A stretch of 64,000 nucleotides of DNA from Globodera rostochiensis (GCA_018350325.1 JAEVLN010000056.1:62001-126000); one strand, 5' to 3'; shown: positions 12,062 to 26,635, numbered from the stretch's first letter. Numbers and translations: made by a program. The notes: a model not told the origin generated them from the sequence alone.

Positions 12062-13727
12062 ATGAATAAATTATAAAAAAAATTATTTGGTGAATTTTAA
12101 AGAAAAAGATAAAATTCGTTTTTTTTAATTTAAATTTTGTATTATATAATAACTAGCTCTTTATTCTTGTTTGCACATTCTGATACCATGATTAGGATCG
12201 GTAATAATATTATATTTTTCCAAAAATGTTTAATGATAATATACTGAAAATACTTGTTTGCTTTCTTATTTTAAATATTTTTTGGTATTTATCATTCCAC
12301 CAGCCTCTTATTCATATTTATTAAATTACCTTTTACATGTTGATTGAATATTTTATTTAATATTTTGTCATACATTTTTCGTTAGTTTTTTTTTAAATAA
12401 AAGGACCGTTTTTAGCCCCAAATTTAAACTGGATTTCGTTTTATTTTATTATTCTTATCCGAAACATAAATCGCATTGTTTGCTGAAGAGGCATCAACTT
12501 TATTGGGTTGTTTTGTGGACAAGAATTATTTTATGACTAAAGTTTAATTTAATATAATTTTGTATGTTTATTTTTTGTTCTGAATAGAATATAATAATTA
12601 TTAATAATTTAAAATCATTTAAATTAGCTAAATTCGCTAAAAAAATAAGGTCTTAAATAATCAATCGTGCCGAAAATGTAACTGATTTGACCATATTATC
12701 GTAATGCAAAAATAATGCTTGTTAAGATGAAAACTTGCATGTTAACCCAAGATAATAAAAACAAAAAAAAATTATTTATTAATTAAAACATTTCCAGACA
12801 AAGAAATAAATTAAAAAATTATGTAATTCTGTTGAGTTTTTATAATAATCTTTCAAAACTTTAATACTCATATTTTATATTAGTATGGAAGATTATAAAA
12901 CTTGAAATAAACCGGTATCTTTAAGCTTCATAATTGCGACAAATCAGTTTCCTTCAATAACGATTATTGATGGAATCCCGCAAGGAGGCACGATGGCATT
13001 CCGATTGATAAATAAATTTTTTATAAATAAATAAAAATTAATCGCTTTACTAACGTCATCTTTACTCAGTATGTAAATGTTTGTCACAGCTAGAAATTAA
13101 ATTTAAAATGACATTTGATAAAATTATACATTGTTTCTGTATTATATACCTCAGATAAGTTTTAATTATTTCCTAAATATAAAATGAATGTACTGTAACT
13201 TGGCAACAATTCTTCCAACAATTATTAATTAACAAATTAATATTGTTCAAAATTTAATAATCAATATGTTTACATAAATTACATAAAATGCAAAGCATTT
13301 TTTAAAAGCTTTCAAGAAACTAACAGCAACAGTTTGACTTTTTTGATTAAATAAAATAATTAAAGTACAAAAATTCATAAAATCTAACAGGTAGAATTTT
13401 ATAATAAAATAATAATATTTACAACATGGAAATGAAAATTATGCGTTTGTTTCCATAAACAATCAGCCAAAAAATTTGTTTCTGGTCGTGAGAAAGGGTT
13501 TGTAAGAATTAATAACACTTGTTTAACAAGAGCAACAAAACTATTTTTTGATTATTGAATTTAAAGGAATTTATCCCCAAATAATTAACTATTTCAGAAG
13601 CAATACTAAATAAACAACAAATATTTTAATAGAATTTCTTGAATATTTTATATAAAAGTTATAGGTTACAAAAAATTAATAAACAAATGCGTGTTGAAAT
13701 TCCGACGATAAAAATACTTGTCTTAAG
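12062..13727. other. A+T-rich, nothing convincing
   Basis: T-rich to about 12.6 kb, then A-rich. A short G+C patch at 12,972-13,010 lacks splice-like borders. Confidence 0.4.
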
Positions 13728-13746
13728 CCGTGGGAGATTGCCTTTT
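13728..13746 (+). CDS. possible 19-bp micro-exon
   Basis: ACTTGTCTTAAG precedes CCG TGG GAG ATT GCC TTT T (PWEIAF) and a good GTATGC donor. Too short to be sure. Confidence 0.22.
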
Positions 13747-13931
13747 GTATGCGAGTTTAACCAAATTAAAGTAAAATAAAATAAATTTAAAAAATTTATA
13801 TGTCAACAAACCTTTAAAAAACAAATGGAAAACAATCCAATTTAAAATGCTTTTAAAAAATGCATAAATTCTTAAATATTCATTTCTTATTTAAAAACAT
13901 ACTATGGTGTTCGCGGATTCGCTTTTCCCAG

Positions 13932-14041
13932 GAACGTAAGACATTTGCTTTCCAGCAAAAAGAAAAAATATCGAATTCAGGACAAGCTGCTTCAATAGAG
14001 GGAGGAAAAAGAGGCAAATGTGGGACACAATCGAAGAAAAT
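13932..14041 (+). CDS. exon-like island, 110 bp, basic
   Basis: A strong acceptor (CGCTTTTCCCAG) opens a frame reading ERKTFAFQQKEKISNSG and then a basic GGKRGKCGTQSKK, up to GTTTTT at 14,042. The frame stays open to 14,126 without splicing. The lysine-rich reading suits A-rich sequence, which lowers its weight. Confidence 0.36.
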
Positions 14042-14126
14042 GTTTTTAAATATTAAAACGACAGTCGATATTCTAGCATCAGATGAATCACAAAATAGTT
14101 GGAAAAAAGGGTTTATAAAAAGATGA

Positions 14127-14788
14127 TTAAAAGAGGAGAAATTCCTCCCTTTTTAAACAAATTCTTCCTATAAAAATGTTCAGATAAAAATATCAAAAAT
14201 ATAATTGCCCAAAATATGCCTACTAATCAAAAAGAATAGTCTTTAATAGTAAAAATGGTTAAAATTAATTAAATCTCAATATCAAACAAATAACAAAAAT
14301 AGCCACTAAAAAAAATTTAACAAGTAACATATCTAAAACTTTGAAATATGAATCGAAAAATTGGCTCAGTAATTTATAAGAGTATGAATGAAATAGTATA
14401 AAATATATTCAATACATATTTAAAATATACTGTAAATCGAATAAATTGGCATGCAAACAAAATAACATTACTTAACATTTGAAAGGTTTTTTTTTAGATT
14501 AAAAACTTCCAATTTCTGTTTTGTGCGCCCTTACATTTTTCATTACTCGTAATTCATAATTTCGTTTAATTTTTAAGATGTGTTTAAATTTTAAATTGAT
14601 ATGTTTTTTTGTTGTTTTATATTACTATATAAAGAAAATCGAGGTATTCGATCCCGCTGATCGATATGATTGCATTTCATGGATTTAAAATATATTTTAT
14701 TTCTTCTCTAATGTATTATAGATAAAATATAAAATTTTCTCCAGTGATTTTTGACGCGTTTTATTTTAATTAGAAGTTAAATTAACTG
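14127..14788. other. A+T-rich, nothing recognised
   Basis: Precedes the tandem array; no island or repeat noticed. Confidence 0.45.
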
Positions 14789-14978
14789 ATGTTAAAAATT
14801 TCTTTAAAATAGTGAATATTGCTTTCGACCTTTTTTTGAATTTTTATGCATTTAGTAATAATATATTTTTACGCAGATAAAACCCGACTTTTAGAAAAGT
14901 TTAGGAGCTAATTTTTGGTGCTTAATTATTCAACTTATTTTGTGAGGTATCCTACCTCGTAATTTGATTTTTACATAG

Positions 14979-15029
14979 TCCACACCATTTCTTCATTGTT
15001 TCTATTTGGGGCTAACACCAAACTTCGAC
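14979..15029 (+). CDS. array island 1, 51 bp, four copies
   Basis: After TTTGATTTTTACATAG, 17 codons read STPFLHCFYLGLTPNFD, then GTATAA. Whole codons at both ends. Copies lie at 17,628-17,678, 20,285-20,335 and 22,944-22,994. Four near-identical exons in a row would suit tandem exon duplication or alternative exon choice if transcribed. Confidence 0.42.
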
Positions 15030-15099
15030 GTATAAATTCAAAAATAAATTTATTTAAATTAGTAAATAAATTGATATAAAATTTAAGAGGCCATTTCAG

Positions 15100-15126
15100 A
15101 AGCAAACGAGACACGTTTGCTTATTG
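15100..15126 (+). CDS. array island 2, 27 bp, four copies
   Basis: GGCCATTTCAG precedes KQTRHVCLL and a GTGAAT donor, whole codons at both ends, in phase with island 1, 70 bp upstream. It is repeated in every unit. Confidence 0.36.
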
Positions 15127-15667
15127 GTGAATGTTATGATGTATATAATTTATTAAATTTATATTAGTTTTTGGTAAATATTTTAAGGCTACTGTAGCGT
15201 TAATTTAAAGATGTGGTTTTGTATAATCGTGATATGCATTTTATTCTTTCTTCTTAAACAATATTTTTAATTGATAAAGTATTTATTATTTTATTTGGTT
15301 ATATTATAATAATTTTGTTTCTGTGTTGGCTCCAGCAAAATAACATTTAAATTTATTTTAATATTATTATTTATAATTTAAAAGCGAGACCGAATCAATA
15401 TATTTTATTTATTTAAACCTGTTCTATAACAATTAAAACAACCAAAAGAATTGTGAAACAAATTATTTATAACGCAATGCAGTAACTAATAAATATTTAT
15501 TAACTGTTATGTTCGTGATTGATAAAATTACTATCGTTTTGTATTAATTTTCTATTAATAATCGAAATAAACTAACAATTTAGCAGTTTCACATATATTA
15601 TGAAGTAAATAAATTGGACGAACAAATTGCCGACATCGAACAAAACTTTAAATATTTATAAACAAAG

Positions 15668-15729
15668 GAAAATTGCTTTCGTCACGCACTCGAATCTCGA
15701 ACGTTGCCGAAACGAATAAAAAAACTCAG
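15668..15729 (+). CDS. array island 3, 62 bp, four copies
   Basis: A G+C-rich stretch between ATAAACAAAG and GTTGAA reads ENCFRHALESRTLPKRIKKL and leaves two bases. The acceptor lacks a T tract. It is repeated in every unit. Confidence 0.33.
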
Positions 15730-15946
15730 GTTGAATTTGTTTAGACGAGATTAAAACGAATATCTATGTAAGGAATTTAAAACAAAAAAATAAATCTTAC
15801 TTTTATAAAGTTTACCACTAATAAGTATAATATCTTTTAACACTGAGCTTCTATAAATTAACCAATGTTTATTTCCACCGATTTTATAAAATAAATAAAT
15901 TTGGCAAGCAAATATATAAGTAGTCAAAATAATGTTGGTAGTGCAG

Positions 15947-15965
15947 CTGGCAGCTTGAAATTCGA
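15947..15965 (+). CDS. array island 4, 19 bp, four copies
   Basis: Between GTAGTGCAG and GTGTAA. With the two bases left by island 3 it reads SWQLEIR. The 8-bp difference between unit 1 and the others begins just after this donor. Confidence 0.26.
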
Positions 15966-16078
15966 GTGTAAAATAATTTTGTAATTAAACTACAAACCAA
16001 AGAAAATCAAAACAGCATTAAATTTAAAAATTAAAATAAATTGTTTCAAAAAATTATATATTAAAAAAGCGTAATCAG

Positions 16079-16106
16079 TTACAAAAGCTACCACAATATG
16101 TTCATG
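16079..16106 (+). CDS. array island 5, possible
   Basis: GCGTAATCAG precedes LQKLPQYVH; the donor GTCGTC is poor. Unit 2 has lost a base in the acceptor region. A further weak stretch at 16,651-16,676 reads AALLIINRL. Confidence 0.2.
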
Positions 16107-17276
16107 GTCGTCATTGCTAACATCATGCACTGTTTACCAATACCAATATATAGCACAAGACAATTGTAAAAAGAACGAATTAAACGGGTTTTAAACTAAA
16201 TAAAGATAAAATCATTAGTAAAATTGTGCGGAAACTAAATTTAAAAAAATAAACCAAAATATTTAAAATATTTGAATAATTATTAGAAAATTTTTGCACT
16301 AAAAATAAAACCCAAAAAAAGTTATGTATTAATAATTAAACTCTGTGCTGATCCACAAAACTCAAAAGTAATTTTTATAAATTAATTCAAATAAAATTAA
16401 ATATGTAAATAATTTAATTATGAGAAGGTTATATCAAAAAAAAAATTTGTTTGTTTTATCCAAAACTATTCAAAAGCAAATTAGAAACAAAATCCCATTT
16501 TAAAAATTTATTCTAAGAAATATTCCGTATAATAAATAAATGAATTACAAACCAAACTGCAAAAATAACATATAAAAAATTTAAGCAATAAAGCCGTCAG
16601 CAGAAATTAAGTTTTTGACTGAAATATAATGCGGAAAAAAAGTCCGAGAGCTGCGCTGCTAATAATAAACCGATTGGTTATATTAAACATTTAACCAAAA
16701 AAAGTATAGCGTTAAACCAAAACCGTGAAATTTTAATTATAATTGAAAATAAATTAAACTTCAACTTAAAAAACTAATAATCAATTTACAGTTAATTTTA
16801 GAAGACAAAAAGAAATTATTTATCTAAAATTTTGTACCGGCATGACACGCTACCATATTGCATGAAAATGACAGTAATCAGCTTTCTCTTGCAAAAGAAA
16901 TGAAAATTTATAAAACTCAATATAAAACAATATCAAGATATGATTAATTCTTTTAAATATATTATGACGAGATGGTTAACAAAAATTGATAAAATAAAAC
17001 TATATAAAATACATACATAATTTGTATTTAATGAATAAGCCCTGCTCAGGCGGACCATATTTTATAGTTTCTAAAAAACGCTAATTAAAAATTCTTTCTG
17101 CATAAAACAATGGCAAAAATTGAATTAAGTTAAAAGAGCAAAATATAATTTTAAATTCGGAAAAACAAACGGAAAAATAAATCGATAAAAAATACTTAAA
17201 TGAAACAATGGTTTAAAAACGCAAATTTTCATGTAATGTATAATTTAAACATTTTCGTTAGCACTAATTAATACAG

Positions 17277-17319
17277 TACGCGTTTGCGGCATGTTGAAGC
17301 GATTAAATATATTTAAATT
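17277..17319 (+). CDS. array island near unit end, four copies
   Basis: AATTAATACAG precedes a single open frame reading RVCGMLKRLNIFK, then GTGTTT. Its two leftover bases fit the island at 25,384 in phase. Confidence 0.25.
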
Positions 17320-20300
17320 GTGTTTGAATAAAAGGCTAAATTTTTTTAATTTTTAAATACAATCAAAAAAGTTAAAATAGAAATTTATTAAAAGCGGAAA
17401 AATTAAAAGACGATCATCTGACGGCGGGAGCGATATTATGTTAAAAATTTCTTTAAAATAGTGAATATTGCTTTCGACCTTTTTTTGAATTTTTATGCAT
17501 TTAGTAATAATATATTTTTACGCAGATAAAACCCGACTTTTAGAAAAGTTTAGGAGCTAATTTTTGGTGCTTAATTATTCAACTTATTTTGTGAGGTATC
17601 CTACCTCGTAATTTGATTTTTACATAGTCCACACCATTTCTTCATTGTTTCTATTTGGGGCTAACACCAAACTTCGACGTATAAATTCAAAAATAAATTT
17701 ATTTAAATTAGTAAATAAATTGATATAAAATTTAAGAGGCCATTTCAGAAGCAAACGAGACACGTTTGCTTATTGGTGAATGTTATGATGTATATAATTT
17801 ATTAAATTTATATTAGTTTTTGGTAAATATTTTAAGGCTACTGTAGCGTTAATTTAAAGATGTGGTTTTGTATAATCGTGATATGCATTTTATTCTTTCT
17901 TCTTAAACAATATTTTTAATTGATAAAGTATTTATTTATTTTATTTGGTTATATTATAATAATTTTGTTTCTGTGTTGGCTCCAGCAAAATAACATTTAA
18001 ATTTATTTTAATATTATTATTTATAATTTAAAAGCGAGACCGAATCAATATATTTTATTTATTTAAACCTGTTCTATAACAATTAAAACAACCAAAAGAA
18101 TTGTGAAACAAATTATTTATAACGCAATGCAGTAACTAATAAATATTTATTAACTGTTATGTTCGTGATTGATAAAATTACTATCGTTTCGTATTAATTT
18201 TCTATTAATAATCGAAATAAACTAACAATTTAGCAGTTTCACATATATTATGAAGTAAATAAATTGGACGAACAAATTGCCGACATCGAACAAAACTTTA
18301 AATATTTATAAACAAAGGAAAATTGCTTTCGTCACGCACTCGAATCTCGAACGTTGCCGAAACGAATAAAAAAACTCAGGTTGAATTTGTTTAGACGAGA
18401 TTAAAACGAATATCTATGTAAGGAATTTAAAACAAAAAAATAAATCTTACTTTTATAAAGTTTACCACTAATAAGTATAATATCTTTTAACACTGAGCTT
18501 CTATAAATTAACCAATGTTTATTTCCACCGATTTTATAAAATAAATAAATTTGGCAAGCAAATATATAAGTAGTCAAAATAATGTTGGTAGTGCAGCTGG
18601 CAGCTTGAAATTCGAGTGTAAAAACTTAGCTTAATTTTGTAATTAAACTACAAACCAAAGAAAATCAAAACAGCATTAAATTTAAAAATTAAAATAAATT
18701 GTTTCAAAAAATTATATATTAAAAAAGCGTAACAGTTACAAAAGCTACCACAATATGTTCATGGTCGTCATTGCTAACATCATGCACTGTTTACCAATAC
18801 CAATATATAGCACAAGACAATTGTAAAAAGAACGAATTAAACGGGTTTTAAACTAAATAAAGATAAAATCATTAGTAAAATTGTGCGGAAACTAAATTTA
18901 AAAAAATAAACCAAAATATTTAAAATATTTGAATAATTATTAGAAAATTTTTGCACTAAAAATAAAACCCAAAAAAAGTTATGTATTAATAATTAAACTC
19001 TGTGCTGATCCACAAAACTCAAAAGTAATTTTTATAAATTAATTCAAATAAAATTAAATATGTAAATAATTTAATTATGAGAAGGTTATATCAAAAAAAA
19101 ATTTGTTTGTTTTATCCAAAACTATTCAAAAGCAAATTAGAAACAAAATCCCATTTTAAAAATTTATTCTAAGAAATATTCCGTATAATAAATAAATGAA
19201 TTACAAACCAAACTGCAAAAATAACATATAAAAAATTTAAGCAATAAAGCCGTCAGCAGAAATTAAGTTTTTGACTGAAATATAATGCGGAAAAAAAGTC
19301 CGAGAGCTGCGCTGCTAATAATAAACCGATTGGTTATATTAAACATTTAACCAAAAAAAGTATAGCGTTAAACCAAAACCGTGAAATTTTAATTATAATT
19401 GAAAATAAATTAAACTTCAACTTAAAAAACTAATAATCAATTTACAGTTAATTTTAGAAGACAAAAAGAAATTATTTATCTAAAATTTTGTACCGGCATG
19501 ACACGCTACCATATTGCATGAAAATGACAGTAATCAGCTTTCTCTTGCAAAAGAAATGAAAATTTATAAAACTCAATATAAAACAATATCAAGATATGAT
19601 TAATTCTTTTAAATATATTATGACGAGATGGTTAACAAAAATTGATAAAATAAAACTATATAAAATACATACATAATTTGTATTTTAATGAATAAGCCCT
19701 GCTCAGGCGGACCATATTTTATAGTTTCTAAAAAACGCTAATTAAAAATTCTTTCTGCATAAAACAATGGCAAAAATTGAATTAAGTTAAAAGAGCAAAA
19801 ATATAATTTTAAATTCGGAAAAACAAACGGAAAAATAAATCGATAAAAAATACTTAAATGAAACAATGGTTTAAAAACGCAAATTTTCATGTAATGTATA
19901 ATTTAAACATTTTCGTTAGCACTAATTAATACAGTACGCGTTTGCGGCATGTTGAAGCGATTAAATATATTTAAATTGTGTTTGAATAAAAGGCTAAATT
20001 TTTTTAATTTTTAAATACAATCAAAAAAGTTAAAATAGAAATTTATTAAAAGCGGAAAAATTAAAAGACGATCATCTGACGGCGGGAGCGATATTATGTT
20101 AAAAATTTCTTTAAAATAGTGAATATTGCTTTCGACCTTTTTTGAATTTTTATGCATTTAGTAATAATATATTTTTACGCAGATAAAACCCGACTTTTAG
20201 AAAAGTTTAGGAGCTAATTTTTGGTGCTTAATTATTCAACTTATTTTGTGAGGTATCCTACCTCGTAATTTGATTTTTACATAGTCCACACCATTTCTTC

Positions 20301-23300
20301 ATTGTTTCTATTTGGGGCTAACACCAAACTTCGACGTATAAATTCAAAAATAAATTTATTTAAATTAGTAAATAAATTGATATAAAATTTAAGAGGCCAT
20401 TTCAGAAGCAAACGAGACACGTTTGCTTATTGGTGAATGTTATGATGTATATAATTTATTAAATTTATATTAGTTTTTGGTAAATATTTTAAGGCTACTG
20501 TAGCGTTAATTTAAAGATGTGGTTTTGTATAATCGTGATATGCATTTTATTCTTTCTTCTTAAACAATATTTTAATTGATAAAGTATTTATTTATTTTAT
20601 TTGGTTATATTATAATAATTTTGTTTCTGTGTTGGCTCCAGCAAAATAACATTTAAATTTATTTTAATATTATTATTTATAATTTAAAAGCGAGACCGAA
20701 TCAATATATTTTATTTATTTAAACCTGTTCTATAACAATTAAAACAACCAAAAGAATTGTGAAACAAATTATTTATAACGCAATGCAGTAACTAATAAAT
20801 ATTTATTAACTGTTATGTTCGTGATTGATAAAATTACTATCGTTTCGTATTAATTTTCTATTAATAATCGAAATAAACTAACAATTTAGCAGTTTCACAT
20901 ATATTATGAAGTAAATAAATTGGACGAACAAATTGCCGACATCGAACAAAACTTTAAATATTTATAAACAAAGGAAAATTGCTTTCGTCACGCACTCGAA
21001 TCTCGAACGTTGCCGAAACGAATAAAAAAACTCAGGTTGAATTTGTTTAGACGAGATTAAAACGAATATCTATGTAAGGAATTTAAAACAAAAAAATAAA
21101 TCTTACTTTTATAAAGTTTACCACTAATAAGTATAATATCTTTTAACACTGAGCTTCTATAAATTAACCAATGTTTATTTCCACCGATTTTATAAAATAA
21201 ATAAATTTGGCAAGCAAATATATAAGTAGTCAAAATAATGTTGGTAGTGCAGCTGGCAGCTTGAAATTCGAGTGTAAAAACTTAGCTTAATTTTGTAATT
21301 AAACTACAAACCAAAGAAAATCAAAACAGCATTAAATTTAAAAATTAAAATAAATTGTTTCAAAAAATTATATATTAAAAAAGCGTAATCAGTTACAAAA
21401 GCTACCACAATATGTTCATGGTCGTCATTGCTAACATCATGCACTGTTTACCAATACCAATATATAGCACAAGACAATTGTAAAAAGAACGAATTAAACG
21501 GGTTTTAAACTAAATAAAGATAAAATCATTAGTAAAATTGTGCGGAAACTAAATTTAAAAAAATAAACCAAAATATTTAAAATATTTGAATAATTATTAG
21601 AAAATTTTTGCACTAAAAATAAAACCCAAAAAAAGTTATGTATTAATAATTAAACTCTGTGCTGATCCACAAAACTCAAAAGTAATTTTTATAAATTAAT
21701 TCAAATAAAATTAAATATGTAAATAATTTAATTATGAGAAGGTTATATCAAAAAAAAATTTGTTTGTTTTATCCAAAACTATTCAAAAGCAAATTAGAAA
21801 CAAAATCCCATTTTAAAAATTTATTCTAAGAAATATTCCGTATAATAAATAAATGAATTACAAACCAAACTGCAAAAATAACATATAAAAAATTTAAGCA
21901 ATAAAGCCGTCAGCAGAAATTAAGTTTTTGACTGAAATATAATGCGGAAAAAAAAGTCCGAGAGCTGCGCTGCTAATAATAAACCGATTGGTTATATTAA
22001 ACATTTAACCAAAAAAAGTATAGCGTTAAACCAAAACCGTGAAATTTTAATTATAATTGAAAATAAATTAAACTTCAACTTAAAAAACTAATAATCAATT
22101 TACAGTTAATTTTAGAAGACAAAAAGAAATTATTTATCTAAAATTTTGTACCGGCATGACACGCTACCATATTGCATGAAAATGACAGTAATCAGCTTTC
22201 TCTTGCAAAAGAAATGAAAATTTATAAAACTCAATATAAAACAATATCAAGATATGATTAATTCTTTTAAATATATTATGACGAGATGGTTAACAAAAAT
22301 TGATAAAATAAAACTATATAAAATACATACATAATTTGTATTTTAATGAATAAGCCCTGCTCAGGCGGACCATATTTTATAGTTTCTAAAAAACGCTAAT
22401 TAAAAATTCTTTCTGCATAAAACAATGGCAAAAATTGAATTAAGTTAAAAGAGCAAAAATATAATTTTAAATTCGGAAAAACAAACGGAAAAATAAATCG
22501 ATAAAAAATACTTAAATGAAACAATGGTTTAAAAACGCAAATTTTCATGTAATGTATAATTTAAACATTTTCGTTAGCACTAATTAATACAGTACGCGTT
22601 TGCGGCATGTTGAAGCGATTAAATATATTTAAATTGTGTTTGAATAAAAGGCTAAATTTTTTTAATTTTTAAATACAATCAAAAAAGTTAAAATAGAAAT
22701 TTATTAAAAGCGGAAAAATTAAAAGACGATCATCTGACGGCGGGAGCGATATTATGTTAAAAATTTCTTTAAAATAGTGAATATTGCTTTCGACCTTTTT
22801 TTGAATTTTTATGCATTTAGTAATAATATATTTTTACGCAGATAAAACCCGACTTTTAGAAAAGTTTAGGAGCTAATTTTTGGTGCTTAATTATTCAACT
22901 TATTTTGTGAGGTATCCTACCTCGTAATTTGATTTTTACATAGTCCACACCATTTCTTCATTGTTTCTATTTGGGGCTAACACCAAACTTCGACGTATAA
23001 ATTCAAAAATAAATTTATTTAAATTAGTAAATAAATTGATATAAAATTTAAGAGGCCATTTCAGAAGCAAACGAGACACGTTTGCTTATTGGTGAATGTT
23101 ATGATGTATATAATTTATTAAATTTATATTAGTTTTTGGTAAATATTTTAAGGCTACTGTAGCGTTAATTTAAAGATGTGGTTTTGTATAATCGTGATAT
23201 GCATTTTATTCTTTCTTCTTAAACAATATTTTTAATTGATAAGTATTTATTTATTTTATTTGGTTATATTATAATAATTTTGTTTCTGTGTTGGCTCCAG

Positions 23301-25383
23301 CAAAATAACATTTAAATTTATTTTAATATTATTATTTATAATTTAAAAGCGAGACCGAATCAATATATTTTATTTATTTAAACCTGTTCTATAACAATTA
23401 AAACAACCAAAAGAATTGTGAAACAAATTATTTATAACGCAATGCAGTAACTAATAAATATTTATTAACTGTTATGTTCGTGATTGATAAAATTACTATC
23501 GTTTCGTATTAATTTTCTATTAATAATCGAAATAAACTAACAATTTAGCAGTTTCACATATATTATGAAGTAAATAAATTGGACGAACAAATTGCCGACA
23601 TCGAACAAAACTTTAAATATTTATAAACAAAGGAAAATTGCTTTCGTCACGCACTCGAATCTCGAACGTTGCCGAAACGAATAAAAAAACTCAGGTTGAA
23701 TTTGTTTAGACGAGATTAAAACGAATATCTATGTAAGGAATTTAAAACAAAAAAATAAATCTTACTTTTATAAAGTTTACCACTAATAAGTATAATATCT
23801 TTTAACACTGAGCTTCTATAAATTAACCAATGTTTATTTCCACCGATTTTATAAAATAAATAAATTTGGCAAGCAAATATATAAGTAGTCAAAATAATGT
23901 TGGTAGTGCAGCTGGCAGCTTGAAATTCGAGTGTAAAAACTTAGCTTAATTTTGTAATTAAACTACAAACCAAAGAAAATCAAAACAGCATTAAATTTAA
24001 AAATTAAAATAAATTGTTTCAAAAAATTATATATTAAAAAAGCGTAATCAGTTACAAAAGCTACCACAATATGTTCATGGTCGTCATTGCTAACATCATG
24101 CACTGTTTACCAATACCAATATATAGCACAAGACAATTGTAAAAAGAACGAATTAAACGGGTTTTAAACTAAATAAAGATAAAATCATTAGTAAAATTGT
24201 GCGGAAACTAAATTTAAAAAAATAAACCAAAATATTTAAAATATTTGAATAATTATTAGAAAATTTTTGCACTAAAAATAAAACCCAAAAAAAGTTATGT
24301 ATTAATAATTAAACTCTGTGCTGATCCACAAAACTCAAAAGTAATTTTTATAAATTAATTCAAATAAAATTAAATATGTAAATAATTTAATTATGAGAAG
24401 GTTATATCAAAAAAAAATTTGTTTGTTTTATCCAAAACTATTCAAAAGCAAATTAGAAACAAAATCCCATTTTAAAAATTTATTCTAAGAAATATTCCGT
24501 ATAATAAATAAATGAATTACAAACCAAACTGCAAAAATAACATATAAAAAATTTAAGCAATAAAGCCGTCAGCAGAAATTAAGTTTTTGACTGAAATATA
24601 ATGCGGAAAAAAAGTCCGAGAGCTGCGCTGCTAATAATAAACCGATTGGTTATATTAAACATTTAACCAAAAAAAGTATAGCGTTAAACCAAAACCGTGA
24701 AATTTTAATTATAATTGAAAATAAATTAAACTTCAACTTAAAAAACTAATAATCAATTTACAGTTAATTTTAGAAGACAAAAAGAAATTATTTATCTAAA
24801 ATTTTGTACCGGCATGACACGCTACCATATTGCATGAAAATGACAGTAATCAGCTTTCTCTTGCAAAAGAAATGAAAATTTATAAAACTCAATATAAAAC
24901 AATATCAAGATATGATTAATTCTTTTAAATATATTATGACGAGATGGTTAACAAAAATTGATAAAATAAAACTATATAAAATACATACATAATTTGTATT
25001 TTAATGAATAAGCCCTGCTCAGGCGGACCATATTTTATAGTTTCTAAAAAACGCTAATTAAAAATTCTTTCTGCATAAAACAATGGCAAAAATTGAATTA
25101 AGTTAAAAGAGCAAAAATATAATTTTAAATTCGGAAAAACAAACGGAAAAATAAATCGATAAAAAATACTTAAATGAAACAATGGTTTAAAAACGCAAAT
25201 TTTCATGTAATGTATAATTTAAACATTTTCGTTAGCACTAATTAATACAGTACGCGTTTGCGGCATGTTGAAGCGATTAAATATATTTAAATTGTGTTTG
25301 AATAAAAGGCTAAATTTTTTTAATTTTTAAATACAATCAAAAAAGTTAAAATAGAAATTTATTAAAAGCGGAAAAATTAAAAG

Positions 25384-25452
25384 ACGATCATCTGACGGCG
25401 GGAGCGATATTACTGAGCTTTGGTCGGGCGGAACTTTCAAGAATTACGGCAG
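25384..25452 (+). CDS. exon-like island crossing the array's right edge
   Basis: This 69-bp G+C-rich frame starts after ATTAAAAG and ends before GTAGTC. It reads RSSDGGSDITELWSGG then TFKNYG. The first half lies in unit 4 and is present at the end of units 1-3, where it runs into the next unit and is cut short. Only this copy is complete, so array expansion seems to have started inside this exon. Confidence 0.42.
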
Positions 25453-26103
25453 GTAGTCTATAGAACAAAGGAGATAATTTTAATTTTGTGGATAAATTTG
25501 ATTAAAAATTTTAAATACGGTTTTTAGAAACGTCATAATTTTGTTTGTGCAAAATGCATTCAAAAAGCTATGCACAAGATAAGAAATCAAGTCCTAAAAA
25601 TTATGCCCAACCTTACTTTAAATTACTCAATAAAATACATATGATTCGATGCAATCAATTAATTTTTCTAATGTTCATTAAACTTAATTATAAATAGTAA
25701 ATATAAATTTATTTTTATTAGCGTTTATTTCGATTTAAATTTTAAACAAAATCAAAATTACAAATCATGAATTAAATTACAAAAAAAAAAAAAAATTTAA
25801 TAAAATTTAAAATGCAAATAATTGAGTAAAAAAAAGCCTAAACAATCAATTTATATTTAAAATAAATATTTCCTTTAACAACAATTTCATACAGCCATAA
25901 ACTTTAATAAAATTTGGTTTTGTCTTTTATTTTAGCTTTTTTGGTTTAAATATATTTTGCTATTTTGTTTGAAGTTGGCTTCAGAATTGTTCAATGTTAG
26001 GTGTTTATTAATTTATAAAACAGAAGCTATTTGTTGAATAGCAAAAATAAAAGTAATAATTGCTTACAGCTGTAGACATAATATACAGCTTTGTATGTTG
26101 CAG
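25453..26103. other. A+T-rich, nothing recognised
   Basis: No island or repeat noticed. Confidence 0.4.
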
Positions 26104-26153
26104 CTGTACTCTTTATGCTATATTTGGAACAACAATGATTCTATTTTTAAAAT
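26104..26153 (+). CDS. possible exon-like island
   Basis: TTTGTATGTTGCAG precedes LYSLCYIWNNNDSIFK and a GTTATT donor. Composition is near background. Confidence 0.23.
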
Positions 26154-26635
26154 GTTATTGTGTGCTCTGATGTTTCAAGGTCACACCACTCCTCAAGATA
26201 AATCCATTTTCATCGATCTTTTAAAAGCCTTATTTTTATTATACTTCCTATAGTTTCTTGTTTTATAATTTGTTTACACAAATTATATTTCAAAAAAACT
26301 GGTTGACTTATGCAATTATTTGTTTATATGATAACTGGCTTTAATTTTAAAATATTTCCATTAAATTACTTGGTTCATTTTAGTAAAATGCATTTAATCA
26401 TTTTTTTTAATAAATATTAATATTTTTAATTTTTAATTTCAATATTTATTTTGGTTTAAACTTTATAAAATGTGTACTCGCGTTGATATGGAGTTAGATA
26501 AAGTTTTGCAGAAAAAACTTTATATTTTAAAGAAAATAAATTGAAGTTTCATAGTTTGATTTATATTTTGCTTTGTATGTAATTAACTTTGGACAGCCCA
26601 GAAATGCTACAACACAATTATTTAAAAATGATTTA

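Larger units (their letters stand above)
14789..25412 (+). repeat. tandem array, four units of about 2,655 bp
   Basis: Unit starts (GTTAAAAATTTCTTTAAAAT) fall at 14,791, 17,440, 20,098 and 22,756, giving lengths of 2,649, 2,658, 2,658 and about 2,657. Units differ mainly by homopolymer length and a few bases. Unit 1 lacks about 8 bp (AACTTAGC region near 15,970) and has GTTTTG where the others have GTTTCG. Units 1-3 end inside the exon-like island completed only after unit 4 (25,384-25,452). Each unit carries several exon-like islands. Confidence 0.97.
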
